Source of the DNA: Acanthornis magna
Taxonomy: Eukaryota; Chordata; Aves; Passeriformes; Acanthizidae
Direction of reading: 5' to 3'
Assembly: GCA_036785705.1 (NCBI GenBank)
Contig: JAWUZG010000136.1
Span: 2,655,792 to 2,719,791 of the forward strand
DNA: 64,000 nucleotides
Shown here: positions 37,101-48,333 of the stretch, in pieces
Layout: each line of letters opens with the position of its first letter
How positions within the stretch are numbered: the stretch's first letter is position 1
Program-made: the position numbers and the translations under genes
Notes under the pieces: generated by a model
Seen by the model: the letters and a program-made list of their open reading frames with translations, nothing else
Told to the model about the DNA's origin: nothing
Database searches by the model: none

Positions 37101-37339
37101 TGTCACAGCTGTCTGCCAGCCCTGCACAGGGAGTCACAGCTGCACACCAGCCCTGCACAGGGTGTCACAGCTGTCTGCCAGCCCTGCACAGGGTGTCACA
37201 GCTGCACACCAGCCCTGCACAGGGTGTCACAGCTGCCCACCAGCCCTGCACAGGGTGTCACAGCTGTCTGCCAGCCCTGCACAGGGTGTCACAGCTGTCT
37301 GCCAGCACTGCACAGGGTGTCACAGCTGCCCACCAGCCC
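34196..37339. repeat. 31-bp minisatellite, about 102 tandem units
   Basis: This is a 3.1-kb head-to-tail array. Each unit is GGGTGTCACAGCTG, a variable six-base block, then AGCCCTGCACA, giving 31 bases. The variable block is mostly CCCACC, TCTGCC, CCTGCC, CACACC, CCCGCC or CGCACC. A second variable site gives AGCAC or ATCCC in place of AGCCC. Five units carry GCAGGGG and are 30 bp long (near 34990, 35113, 35608, 36753 and 37062). The first unit (CGTGCC) and last unit (ending in CCCATCTC) are degenerate, marking the array edges. Because 31 is not a multiple of three and the unit has no stop triplet, all three plus frames stay open for over 1,000 codons. Only one has an upstream ATG (34076, running to 37357); its conceptual product is a 31-residue Cys/His-rich repeat containing CTGCHSC. 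I read this as a non-coding variable-number tandem repeat, not a gene. Confidence 0.95.
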
Positions 37340-37880
37340 ATCTCAGGGGCAGCATGAGCAAATCCTGCCCAGCAGCAGCACCGAATGACTCTGCCTGCCC
37401 CCTCTGCACCCCTCCTCTGCCCCTGCTCAGGGCAGGCTTGGAGGCTTGGAGTAAAATGCCCAGGCAGAATTATAGAAATTATCCTTGCCTTGTGATTTCC
37501 AGAATAGCTAAATGACCTCTGTAAAACACAGCCTTCCACCCAAGCACCCCACCCTCGGTGGGCAGAAGAGAGGATGCTTTTAAGATAAACAGTTCGTCCT
37601 TCCTCTTCCTCTGGCTGGTGGAGGTCTCATGGTGCAAGTGATGGTCGTGATCCTTGTCGGGGGTGAAAGCAAAAGGGATTCCCCGGAGTGAGGGAGGTCC
37701 TGTTTCCCACAGAGGATAGGACAGAGATCCCCGAGCCCCACACTGAGCACAATGGTGTTACAAATGGGGACAGGAGCTTAGCTAAATCTCTGCCTGTGTC
37801 CAGGCCTTTGGCAGCAGCAGGAGCTCTCGTTGGGGTGGCAGCACCCCAAGACCTGCTCTTGTTCTCAAGTTCTTCAATAA
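37340..37880. other. Single-copy flank between minisatellite and LTR
   Basis: A moderately GC-rich sequence. The frames leaving the array terminate here (37357, 37388, 37515). No splice donor or other gene structure could be supported. Confidence 0.5.
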
Positions 37881-38443
37881 TGGCTGATTAGGTCTAATAT
37901 GACATAAATTATCATTTATTAGACACAGAAAATAACAGACATAAGACTTGGGACAAAACTATATACTATACAGAACAAATGCAAAACTAGGAATAGCTAA
38001 AAATGCAGCGTGCGAAAAGGTACCTATTGTTATTATTGTTATTGTTAACAAAGAAAAATACAATTTAGGAAATCAATGTGTCTTACCAAACTCCAATTTG
38101 GTGATGGAATACACATCAGAATCCTCACTCAGTCCTCAGGAAGTCACCACAGAGCTGCGTCCAGACTCTGGGGAGAGGCTTTTTCACGCTCCAGTGTCCA
38201 TATAGAAAAGTTTCTACCTCTGTGATATTTTGTGTCTTTTATAGTGTAAAAGTGTGTCTTTTGGTCATGTACTCATTCCTTTCATCTCTCTCCACGTCTT
38301 CTCTCCATACCAAGATGTGGATTCACGGTCGGAGATCTCAGACTTTCGGGCACCAAGAGATAACTTCTTGCTGGGCTTTTGACTCAGTCTGAGTTATCTA
38401 TGCACCAGCCGTGGGGTGGCAGGGGGAAGGGACATCCTGCCAC
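37881..38443 (-). mobile_element. Solo LTR, minus orientation
   Basis: On the minus strand the 563-bp element starts TGTGGCAGGATGTCCC and ends TAATCAGCCA, so it has TG and CA ends. It carries TATA (plus-strand CTTTTATAG, 38236-38244) and AATAAA (plus-strand TTTATT, 37915-37920), in correct order. The flanks AATAA (37876-37880) and AATAG (38444-38448) match in four of five bases, consistent with a 5-bp target duplication of an ERVL-like element with one later change. No viral coding sequence adjoins. A CR1 follows directly. Confidence 0.8.
38236..38244 (-). promoter_or_regulatory. LTR TATA box
   Basis: CTATAAAAG on the minus strand lies about 200 bases from the U3 terminus at 38443 and about 320 bases before the AATAAA signal. 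The placement fits an LTR promoter. Confidence 0.5.
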
Positions 38444-38448
38444 AAATA

Positions 38449-38687
38449 GGGAATTTCAAGAAACCAGGAAAGGATGCCCTGAAGTCCTTCAGTTTTCCTG
38501 AAGGAATGGGCCACAACCTGCCCAGAGAGGTGGTGGCTTCCCCATCCCTAGGAATGTTCAAGGCCAGCTTGGATGGGACTTTGAGCAGCCTGATGAGGTT
38601 GAAGATGGCCCTGCTCAGAACAGTGGAGTAGGACTAAATGGCCTTTAAAATTCCCTTCCAACCCAAACTGTTCTGTGATTCTGTGAT
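38449..38687 (+). mobile_element. CR1 LINE 3' fragment, plus orientation
   Basis: In order: GAGAGGTGGTGGCTTCCCCA, AATGTTCAAGGCCAGCTTGG, TTTGAGCAGCCTG, GTAGGACTAAATGGCCTTTA, and TTCCCTTCCAACCCAAACTG ending TTCTGTGATTCTGTGATG. It is a CR1 3' end with the usual short tail repeat. The 5' end abuts the LTR target site. Confidence 0.9.
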
Positions 38688-41600
38688 GGCCTGGGCACAT
38701 AATGAAGACAGTAAAGTAACAGTGGCAGATTTGTTAATATAATTCTTTGATGTGGCACTTAAAAATGAGATTGCGTGACTGAAAGCCACTTCTTAACAAT
38801 TTTAAAATGTAAAATGCCTTCTGACATTATAGCACAAACACAAAAGATTGGACCAAATCCTCAAATTTCTTTCCCTTTGAAAAGCAGGGAAAAACAAATT
38901 CCCTGACTGTATCTCTAGTGCTGAGAAAATTACATTTGTATATTTTTAAGACCTATTATCTGACCCTTTATTCTTTCATGTAAATGTCACAAAATGCCAG
39001 GGCGCAAACTGAAAAAAAATTATTTTGTCTCATTCTGCATCTTTTATCAATAAAGAACAATGGGGTTTTTTCCTCTCTCTTTAATTACACTCACAGCCAT
39101 CTGCCTAACACTGTGGATAAATATGAGATGAGCACTACTGGATGGCAAGCAATAATACTTCTTTACAAATTATGATGAATAAAGAGGAAGATGAATGTGT
39201 ACAGATAGCATATCAGTGTAATGGACTGCTTTCTAACAGACATTTTTCGTGTTCTTTGCTCTACTGCATGTAAAATTAAATCTCCGGTTCTGTGCCACAG
39301 ACACTTTTGCATGAGAATAAATTCATTCTTTTCACTGAGGAAGAGACTGGTTCAATTTAAGGACAAGCTGTCCCCTTGAGCCTGAGTATTTCTAAACCAT
39401 GAACCCTTCAGAGTTTTTATCAAGATGATCCAGTATGCTTATGGTGCTTTGTATAGTTTTGACAATGATTTAAATATTGCACTTCTGATTGCAAATCCCA
39501 TCTTTCCTCAGCCAAGCAGAACTACCAACGTGACAAGAAGAGAACTCCTGGGTCAGCGAGACCTTAAATAGCACATCTTATCATAAAATCCCCTTTATGG
39601 ATGTATCAGGTTCCAAGTTAGAAGTAATTAGATTTTTTTATCTCTTGTTCTATGGCTAATTTTTTTCTCTCTGATAGGAACCTTCTACTAATCCCTCCCA
39701 AGCTTTTACTTTTACAGTCAGAACACCAAGGAAAATACACACAAGTATTTAAAATGTATTCAAATACATGAGTGTATTTGAAGTCATGACAAAAGGTTCC
39801 TAAAATAACCATTGTCTTTAAAAAAAGGGGAGAAAGCTCATGTCTAATCTAAAATTCTGGATGGATGGGCCAAATATGAATGATTGAAATCCAGTCCTGC
39901 TTCTATCCTTAGAGCCTCAGATTTACCTGACTTCATTTCAGGCAGTTAAGTGAGAGCACTTAGGAGCAGCTGTCCCAAGTTCTTTCTAGGGTCAGCAGGG
40001 GAAAAAGCCAACAATAGGAGCAAAACAGGATTGCAGAGGGTGAGTCAGATTTTTTGGACAGAGGTGCAGCCCTGTAGAAAGACTCACTTTCCATATTCAT
40101 TGCAGAGGAAGCTCAGAGCTACCATTCTCCTCATGAAAGGGGTGCATTTCTAAATATTGGTGGATGAGACATTAATCCTAGGGTTTTGTGGTTCTAATCC
40201 TAGAATTTTAGAAAAAATTCTTGATTTTTTTCTTTTCTATATGAGCAGATTACCTGAGGTATTGCTTCTAAAATATTCCACAAACCTGAATACACCACAA
40301 CACCAGCCTGGGGTGGGCTCATTTTACCCGAATGGGATGTGGGCTCTCCTTCTCACCCTCAGAGGACACATCTGTGGGAATAGATTGACAGCATTCCTGC
40401 ATGCCTCCTATCAATTACTCCGTATCTAGCTCTTATTTTATAATTTTCTAGGTCATGAGCCCATTTCTCACTTTGTATAAGTCCCACTTTTTCCATTATG
40501 TGGAAATACACCAACTCATACCTGGCAAGTGCCTTACGCGGACAGATGAATTACGCATTCTGTCACTTGGGGATCCTTACCACTGCTGAGCTGAACTTTG
40601 TGTTGTGAGAAGGAAGGGAGCACTTAGAACCCAGTGCTTGAGGAAAAGGGACAGGGTCCCCCCTCCATGACAGTTCCAGAGGTTTTTCCCTCCCTTGGGA
40701 AGTGCCAGGTGTCCCAGCTGGGCTTGCTGGGCTCCATGGAGCCGTCAGAGGCGCAGGCTCAGGTGGGAAGCCAATGTCACTCCTTTATTTCCACCATGAG
40801 GAAATGCCTCTCCTGAACTCTCCTGCTGGACATCAACCTGTAGCAAACTCTGATTTGGTTGTATCAGCAGTGCTTTTCACACAACAGTCAACTTTGAGAA
40901 ATTTACTTTCATTTCAAACACTCGTAATTTAATTTAAAAGACCTTCTACCAATGTCCTAAGTACAGTTTATATTACTAAAGCACATTATTGGTTCACCAG
41001 AGCAATTTTACTCTCATTTCCCTTTTCCTGTGACCTCTCTTATCAATGGTCCCAAAATACCATGGCTGTGGGTATTGATTTCCCTTGGCTCTGTGCAATA
41101 AAGCCAAGACCATGCCTGAGCATTCAACAAACTCCTTCACTTGGAAAGGTCTTTCGCAAAAAATAAGTAGCCTCGAGTGTTGTTTCTGAATTAGCGTTGA
41201 CTTACTGCAGATTTGTTGTAATTTTTTGTTTGGGTTTAGGGTTTTTGTGTTTGTACTAGAGGAAAAGCAGGAAAAAAACAAACTTGATTTTTGGCCGTGT
41301 TTGAAGCTGCCTTGTTGGCTGTGTACATATGAAGTGGAAGCATCTTCAGAACCAATTTTTAAGCCTGTCTTTCGTGGTTTTTTTCTTGGACATGATAAGA
41401 AAAATGAAAAATTAAGATAGACCTCAAACTACAAAGAGGGATTTTAAATTACTCTGTGTTGTCTCTCTCATACATTTCAAGTAGCAGCATCTGAGGAGCC
41501 AAACACAAATAATAATAGCAATGCTGGTGGGTTTTTCAGTTTAAAGGCATTTTGCAAATATTAATCTAGAGAAAAGAGGAAAGAACACAAGCAAGTATTA

Positions 41601-41773
41601 TTAAAGGGAAGGAGGGAAATGACTGTAAAACATATGTATAGGAAAGTTAAATCGTTTTACAGAGACATTGGGACAGAAGTCTTAAGAAACATCACATATC
41701 AGGCAATACACTCTCTGGTTCCTCATTAAAATTTGCCTACATGAATTTATATAGGTCTGTCTCAAAAAAAAAT
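38688..41773. other. Single-copy AT-rich DNA, no gene
   Basis: Frames are at most 95 codons. A G/T-rich stretch lies at 41222-41258. No repeat family or RNA gene is seen. Confidence 0.55.
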
Positions 41774-41958
41774 AGACACTGAAACAGGTTGCTCAAAGAA
41801 ACTGTGGCTTCCCCATCCCTGGAAGAGTTCAAGGCCAGGCTGGATGGGTTTTGGAGAAACCTGGTCTAATGGAAGGTGTCCCTGCCCATGACAAGGGGTG
41901 GAATGAGATGATCTTTAAGGCTCCTTTCAACCCAAACCATTCTGCGATTCTGTGATTG
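41774..41958 (+). mobile_element. CR1 LINE 3' fragment, plus orientation
   Basis: In order: CTGTGGCTTCCCCATCCCTG, GAGTTCAAGGCCAGGCTGGA, TGGAAGGTGTCCCTGCCCAT, GAATGAGATGATCTTTAAGG, and TTTCAACCCAAACCATTCTG. The tail ends with TGCGATTCTGTGATTG. It is a well preserved, 5'-truncated copy. Confidence 0.92.
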
Positions 41959-42952
41959 TACATGGAAATAAAATCATTAAACGAGTGAGGGAAAGAGGAA
42001 CATTTGCTCATATAAAAATTGAGGATTGCACAGAAATGCAGAAGTACTTAATAATCTCAATATTTGGAAAATATCATTTTACTAGTATTGGGTATTTGGA
42101 TCATCTAATTAGTTGTTTCTCTATAATAAAGGGAGAAAACCAATAAAGTGCAAAATACCCCTGTTTTCTGTTGAGCTACCTAACTTTCAACAAAATCAAA
42201 ACTAGTAGAGACCTAGGGTTCCTTGGTTAGCAAAATGCTCAGATAGTTCTTGCATTTTCCTCACAATGGGCTGAAATATATACTGAATATTAAGACAACT
42301 CAAAAAACATCCAAACACTTCTCACTCTATTTAACAAAAAGTTAGGCTGCTACAAGGATAAGCTTTGGCTCTGGTCTTCAAGATACTAAAAAAAAAAAAA
42401 GTGTCACGTATTAAAGTAACTTTGGTTTGAACATATCCAGGGAGGATTGACATAAATGACCAAATCCAGATACAGTCAGTAGCCTGCTCTCAAATCTTCA
42501 CCGTGCTGGTCCTTTGCTCCATCAGGTCAGTTTAATCAGTGCTTTAGGTGGGTTTAATAAAGCACTTGAATAAAAAGCTGTACTAGCAAGTCCTTCTGCA
42601 AATGTTATTTGTTTCTGATGACTCTTGAATCAGAATTCTTCCATACAGAATATATTTAATCTGATAATACCAGAACAAGTCAAAGGAGAGAGAATCGAAG
42701 AAACATTAACTTTTGTAAATGTAATAAAACTCTGTCCTCTAAAGCCTTTCTTATTAGTAATGAGTTTTCAGTTTTCCATCCTCGGAGATTACTCTCACAA
42801 GGCCATCTAGAATTTGTGGACACAGTCAGAAAGGAAAACAACAACAGTTTTTGGTAACTTATTGGCTTTCTTTTTTCCTGGCATTTACTTCCCAGGTTTT
42901 GTTATGGGCTAAATTCTGCTCACAATTGTGAAACCAGCAAAAGTCCAGGGGC
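41959..42952. other. Single-copy DNA, no gene
   Basis: An A13 run lies near 42389-42401. Frames are about 60 codons or less. Nothing else is recognised. Confidence 0.55.
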
Positions 42953-43203
42953 CTTAAACCAAAGGAGGGCGGTTTAGGTTAGATATTAGGAATAAACTCT
43001 TTACTGTGAGGGTGGTGAGGCACTAGAATAGGTTACCCAGAGATGTTGCGGACTCACTGTCATTGGAAGTGTCCTAGGCCAGGTTGGATAGGACTTGGAG
43101 CAGCCTGGGACAGTGGAAGGTGTCCCTGTCCATGACAGGGGTTGGAACAAAGTGATCTTTAAGGTCCCTTTCAACCCAAACCCTTCTGAGATGCTGTAAG
43201 CTG
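42953..43203 (+). mobile_element. CR1 LINE 3' fragment, plus orientation
   Basis: In order: GGTTTAGGTTAGATATTAGG, TTACTGTGAGGGTGGTGAGG, GGTTACCCAGAGATGTTGCG, GCCAGGTTGGATAGGACTTG, TGGAAGGTGTCCCTGTCCAT and AGTGATCTTTAAGGTCCCTT. It extends further 5' than most copies here and has the complete 250-bp CR1 3' region. Confidence 0.93.
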
Positions 43204-45119
43204 ATGCAAAGCTCAGTTTGTCTGAACTCCAGCTGAGCAATTTGCCCTGAACCCATCACCCCCGTGATTTGCACCATGATCAGGACTGAACGCAAAGAAA
43301 TATGACAAGAGGAGCAAGCAAGGCAAAACCATGCAAAATTTCAGAAAGCTGCTTAGATTCTGACTGCCTGATGCTAATGCGCCAATCAAAAGCTCTCAGG
43401 TAGCCTGGAATAGCCTAGTCCACAGCTCCAATTTTCAGTAAAGCTTCATGGCTGGGACAGAGAAAAGCATTTTCACAGCTGTTAGTTCAGGAGTCATTAA
43501 TGTTGGGAAATGGTCACACTCATCCTTCCCCCCAGATAGAGCCCGGGAACATAACTGTGTTACCAGCTTGATGCATTCTCACTGCGTTTTTATCATGAAA
43601 ACAAACATAGCATCCAAAAAAATAATAGTTTTTTATTCACAACCTGTTGGCAACCAATTTCCTGCGCTATAGGGCTGAAAATGAAGACATAAAGTGGCAC
43701 TAGAGAGGCACAATTATGCAAGCCAGCCCCTGCAACCTGTGGCCATAAGCACAGGGGGCACTGGCTGGGATTCAGAGCACACCACGGGGAGGAATCATTG
43801 ATATAGGATGCAAGAGGATGCTCTGAGGACTTCCACAAAGCTCTCTGTGTGCAGGGGAAGGGTATTTCATCAGAATAATGGGGCTGTGAAGTTGAAAAAT
43901 CTCAACTTGAAAAGAAAAAAAAAAGTGTTTTGAAAGAGTATTGCGTGATATAGGTAGAAAAGCCGGAACATCCCAAAAATCCTTAGCTCAGGACCCAGGA
44001 AGTCTGGACTACTCCATTTCTGGCTGCATTAGTATATAGCTTAGGAGCTCTGAAAATCAACCCCTTTTTTTCACTGTTTTGAGTCTGACTCCCAAATCAA
44101 AAATTCGTATTCTTAGGAAGTCGTGTGAGTTAAAACAGGAAAGAAATTCAGTAAGAGGCAAACTCTGTATACAGCCAAGATATTTCTCCAATGTCAAATG
44201 ATTTCATTTATGATCTTCCTAAAGATAAAATCACTGAATAATACGGGAAAAAAAATTAAAAGCAGCCACTATGCTATTATAACCTCCGAAAAGTGACCAA
44301 GTATTCACATCTAAACTGGCAGTGGAGAAAGGTTAAACTCTTTTTGTTTTTTGACACACACACTCAAACAAGTTTTCTTACATGGATAGTTTAATTGTAT
44401 TGATAGCATAGAAATATCTGATTTCCTCTAAAGACAGGTGGAAAGTTGCCTGTAATGTATAGGAATGTCTGTAACATATAGAATGGTACACATTTAATAC
44501 TGTTTAATACATTTAATAGCATAAGTCTTTCATGTTAGGGATATCACTCTGATTTAACTACTGGAAGAATAGGTAATGAATGATTTCTTTGTCAAAGTGA
44601 TAGGTGCATTTCCTTCCTGCAAATCCTCATTCCTGAATTCCCCTCCAGTGCACTGCAAAAAAAAAAAGAAAGTGCTTTCAACAAACTATCCGCAATGAGA
44701 GCTAAAAGTAAGAACAGCAGAAGGAAAAAAAAATCAGGTTGCAAAGAGCAGAAAATAAAGCTCTGTGTGGGGAAAGAATCTTTCAGTATCAGTCTCTGGT
44801 AAAGACTGCGCTAGCATTTGATAAAGTATTGCCAGAATAAGCAGCAATTAGCAAAAAGCACAGGAGCTTGCAGTGCATTAATAGAGGAGTTACAGCGTGA
44901 TAATTAACAGGTGTGAGGGTGTGCAGTCACAAAGGTGTGAAGTCACCGAGGGGACACATTTGGGCAGAGCAAGAGGTGCTTGGCAGGAGGTGACCCCAAA
45001 CGAGCCCTGTGGTCTTGCTGGTAAGGAGCAGAGGGAGCAGGAGTTGTGTTGTTCCCTTACCTTTGAGTCTGGCTTCAGACAGATCCTTTTCCCCATTCCT
45101 GCCTTGTTTCCCTATCTCT
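43204..45119. other. Single-copy AT-rich DNA, no gene
   Basis: A-rich runs occur near 43911-43924 and 44655-44672. Frames are at most 81 codons except in the GC-richer edge at 44890-45120. No feature is recognised. Confidence 0.55.
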
Positions 45120-45440
45120 GACTGATTTACAGGAATTGATTTGCCCCAAGCAGGCCCAGAGACACAGTCAGAGCAGTTGGGATTTGCTTTATTCAGCGCA
45201 GGGTGTGGGGATTCACTCCTCCAAACACACACACCCCAGCACTTCCAACACCCAATATTATGGGTGACATTCATGAATATTCATCACATTTCCCAGGATA
45301 GGAGTGGTTATACAAATAATTTCTCGGAAATCATTAATATCATTAGCTGTGTGCCACACATGCACTGTGTGTCCTGGTGGTCTTTGGGGGTCTGCTCGTG
45401 ATGAAGATCTGTAGTCTTCATCACAGTGCACTTTTCACCT
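45120..45440 (-). mobile_element. LTR-like sequence, minus orientation, boundaries unclear
   Basis: AATAAAGC on the minus strand (plus-strand GCTTTATT, near 45186-45193) and a TATA-like TGTATAACC (plus-strand GGTTATACA, near 45307) stand in the right order and spacing for R of a leftward LTR. The plus-strand TTTATTCAGCGCAGGGTGTG resembles songbird LTR sequence from memory. I could not define ends or a target duplication, and the U3 may reach 45500 or beyond. Confidence 0.4.
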
Positions 45441-48089
45441 TTCTCTCTGGAGCATGGGCAGTCCTTGGTGGGTGATTCAGGGCTTCTGTGCTGGCCTCAA
45501 ACAGATTCTTGTCCCTCTTATCTTGACAAGATAAAGGGAATCCTGTTTTTCTACGTTTTAGAATTCATATATTCTGTCTCTCAATAGTTAATTTGAGTTA
45601 CCTGTTTACCACTCCTTTCTTAGAATAAACTCCTCACGACTGTTCCTCAGCCTGGCCTGACCCTCAGTTCAGCAGGAGCTCAGCACAGCTGAGGTTCCTC
45701 ATTAGAAACCAATTTTCCAAAGGCTGTTGAGAGTCGCTGAAGAGAGAGGTCACAAAATTCCTATCTGCTTGAGGGGATTTCAGTGATATCTCTGTCCCCT
45801 CTTTTCCAGGAGCTATAGGGCAGTGTAATCATGCCCCAAAAGTGGATCATTTCTGCTGACAAGGGGAGGTGCAGGTGTGCCAGGATGTTGTGTTGATGCT
45901 CAATCTGCCAAGACATAGCAAGATTCTAACGTGAACTTGCAATTTTTCCAAGATTTATAAAGTACACAAATCCTTTGTGCTTCCCCACCCTTTCCAGAAT
46001 GAACCTCTCATCCAAAACTGACACATTTTGCTGCTGCTCTGGATTTAATAACCATTACCACTAGCAATTAAAGGGTTTTTACTTTCCTAATGTTTTGTTA
46101 AAGCAGATAAAACAAGTATTTCTTACTAACTGCATTTGTGGAAAAAGCTTAGCCATTTTTGCTATGTCCAAATAAAAAAGCAGCTTAAATCAGACCATTT
46201 GGTCACAATGTCTCAAGTTTGGCAAAGTCTAAAAAGGCAAATTTTATGAACTTCAGAAGGGGAAGCATGAATTTTATACCATCACCTGAATTAAGCAACA
46301 AGGCCAGCTGCTGTGGAAAATCTACTCACTTTGCCTGCACTCCCTTTGCTCTCATGCACCCTTTAATTTTTAGCACTTATTAATTTTTCATTTCATGTTA
46401 GCATTCCTAAGCAATACAATCTGCTGCAGCCCAGATTTGTTGGAAATTGCTCTGCTGTCTTTTCTTTCCCTTTTGTATAGCCAGATGAATCAGATACTAT
46501 CAATTGATTAATCAACATGTTCACTTTCTCTCCTCCATAACTGTGAACATGAGAATGAATATTTATGAGAGCGTGTAATTAGGCACTTGATTTTGTAAAT
46601 CATCTGGTGATGCTGTCAGTGAGTTTTAGCTTGCAGATAGGCTTCAAGTCTTACATATTTTTATGAAATTATTAATTTCCACAACAAGGAATTGAATGAA
46701 AATATAGTTCTGTTATCACACATAATTTACAAAATTATAATTATGGTGTTGTTTGCTCCATACTTCACCAAAGATCTTATGGAAACAGGCTGATGAGCTA
46801 AAAGAGGGGAAAAATCAAGACATGGCAGCATCAAGATTTAATCTGAGCTCTCTAAATGAAAATGCTTCAGTTTTATAGTGTCCCCCTGAAATTAGCAGTT
46901 TCTTTTTAATAAATAAATACTTTTTTCCTTTTTTGTTTTTTTAGTTTGGTGTGGCTTTGGCCTAAATCTTAAAATGCTTGATGAGCTTTGAGCTATAGAA
47001 ATTGCTTTGACAGCACACAGATTTTTTAATTAAAACTTCAGATGCATTTTTGCTTTGTTTTTTTTTAACAGTGATGTGAAAAATTACACAGTTGTGATCA
47101 GAGTGGTGCAGGCCTTACAGAAATTCCTAATGACATAACTGGTGTTTGAGTTGTTCCCTTTTATGTTCTAGAGCAGTGTCAGGGCCATTTGTCATTGTTA
47201 ATTTAGCATTGTTCGATCTACAACTCATAATTTGGTGAAATTACAAATAAGCTCTTCTAGGTATTAACTTTGAAAGCCTCAGTAGCATGAAACCACTACT
47301 ATTATTAATAGTAAAAACAAAAAATAAAAATAAAAACAATTACTCAAGGTGCAGCAAATTTTAAAATGTCTTCAAACTTTTTCCAGTGTCCTCAAGTTCT
47401 GCTTTATATTTATAAATTGCAAAAATAATCAGAAGAACAAAGCCAATACGTTTTCTACTGAGAAACTTCCAAAGTTTTATATGGTTTTTTTTTTCTTTTG
47501 GATAAAATATTATGCACGTGTATTTAGAGTATTATTCAACTTTTTTAATTAAAATACACCACACGATTTCTTTTGGATATCACCAAGTTCTTAGCCCTCA
47601 CAGCTGTTGTTAGTTTTCTGTAGGCACAAATTTTTCTGATGTTTTCATGTACCTCTCAGGAGAGGACCCAGCACTGACGTGGATGAGACTCACATTAATG
47701 CAATGCAAAGAGCTGAAGCCAGGACTCAAGAATTCCATGCAAAGCCAGTGGGAGAGAATTCTCCCAGCTGGTCCAGCTGGCTTTGTGTCAGACCTGCAGA
47801 GAAGCAGAAAGGGAAGGAAACGCTGCCTGAGCATCACCTGCCCAAATAAAGATGAATCCTGTGCTTGACATTTCTGTGTCAATTTTAATTCATGCAGAGC
47901 AGAAGAAAGAGCTCTGTATTTGCACCTCTGGATTCATATGTCTTAGACCTAAAATTTTGCTTTTCTGAAAGCCCTCAGGAAAGGAATAAGACCCTCTGAG
48001 CAGGAATAGTTTTTTGTGGTTTCAGAGGTCCAAGTTGCTGTAGAAAGCTGTGAGATTTGGTCCATAGCCATGGACCATGGCTTTAAAAT
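45441..48089. other. Single-copy AT-rich DNA, no gene
   Basis: Frames are short, at most 90 codons. A candidate conserved block at 46370-46700 is listed separately. A small hairpin (TGGGAGA, loop GAAT, TCTCCCA) lies near 47749-47766. Confidence 0.55.
46370..46700. other. Candidate conserved non-coding element
   Basis: The block is repeat-free and rich in homeodomain cores, including the perfect 12-base palindrome TTGATTAATCAA at 46504-46515 and TAATTA at 46576-46581. A GATTTTGTAAATCATCTGG motif lies near 46590. It resembles a deeply conserved developmental enhancer, but conservation is a guess. Confidence 0.3.
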
Positions 48090-48333
48090 GAAAATGAAAG
48101 GGAGTAGGCTTAGACTGGATATTAGAAAGGAATTCTTTCCTGAAGGATGGTAAGACACTGGAACAGAGAAGCTGTGGCTGCCCCACCCCTGGAAGTGTTC
48201 AAGGCCAGGCTGGATGGAACTTGGAGCAACCTGGGCTGATGGAAGTTGTCCCTGCCCATGGCAGGGCCTGGAATGAGATGGTCTTTAAGGTCCCTTCCAA
48301 TCCAAACCATTCTACAATTCCGTGATTCTCTGA
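48090..48333 (+). mobile_element. CR1 LINE 3' fragment, plus orientation
   Basis: In order: TAGACTGGATATTAGAAAGG, GGATGGTAAGACACTGGAAC, AAGTGTTCAAGGCCAGGCTG, CTTGGAGCAACCTGGGCTGA, CCCTGCCCATGGCAGGGCCT and GTCTTTAAGGTCCCTTCCAA, ending CTACAATTCCGTGATTCTC. It is a good CR1 3' match of about 245 bp. Confidence 0.93.

Noticed and set aside
34196..37339. CRISPR array
   Set aside because: There is no separation into constant repeats and unique spacers; only six bases vary within a contiguous 31-bp unit, and the genome is avian.
34196..37339. G-quadruplex array
   Set aside because: There is only one GGG run per 31-bp unit on the plus strand, so loops would be too long for stable quadruplexes.
34076..37515. 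Open reading frames of 776 to 1,135 codons over the minisatellite as genes
   Set aside because: All three forward frames are open because the 31-bp unit contains no stop triplet; several of the frames begin at GTG or TTG, which is not meaningful in a vertebrate; units of 30 bp shift frame without consequence. No promoter or splice structure was found.
47749..47766. Small hairpin TGGGAGA-GAAT-TCTCCCA
   Set aside because: A seven-pair stem is common by chance at this scale and has no terminator or RNA-gene context.
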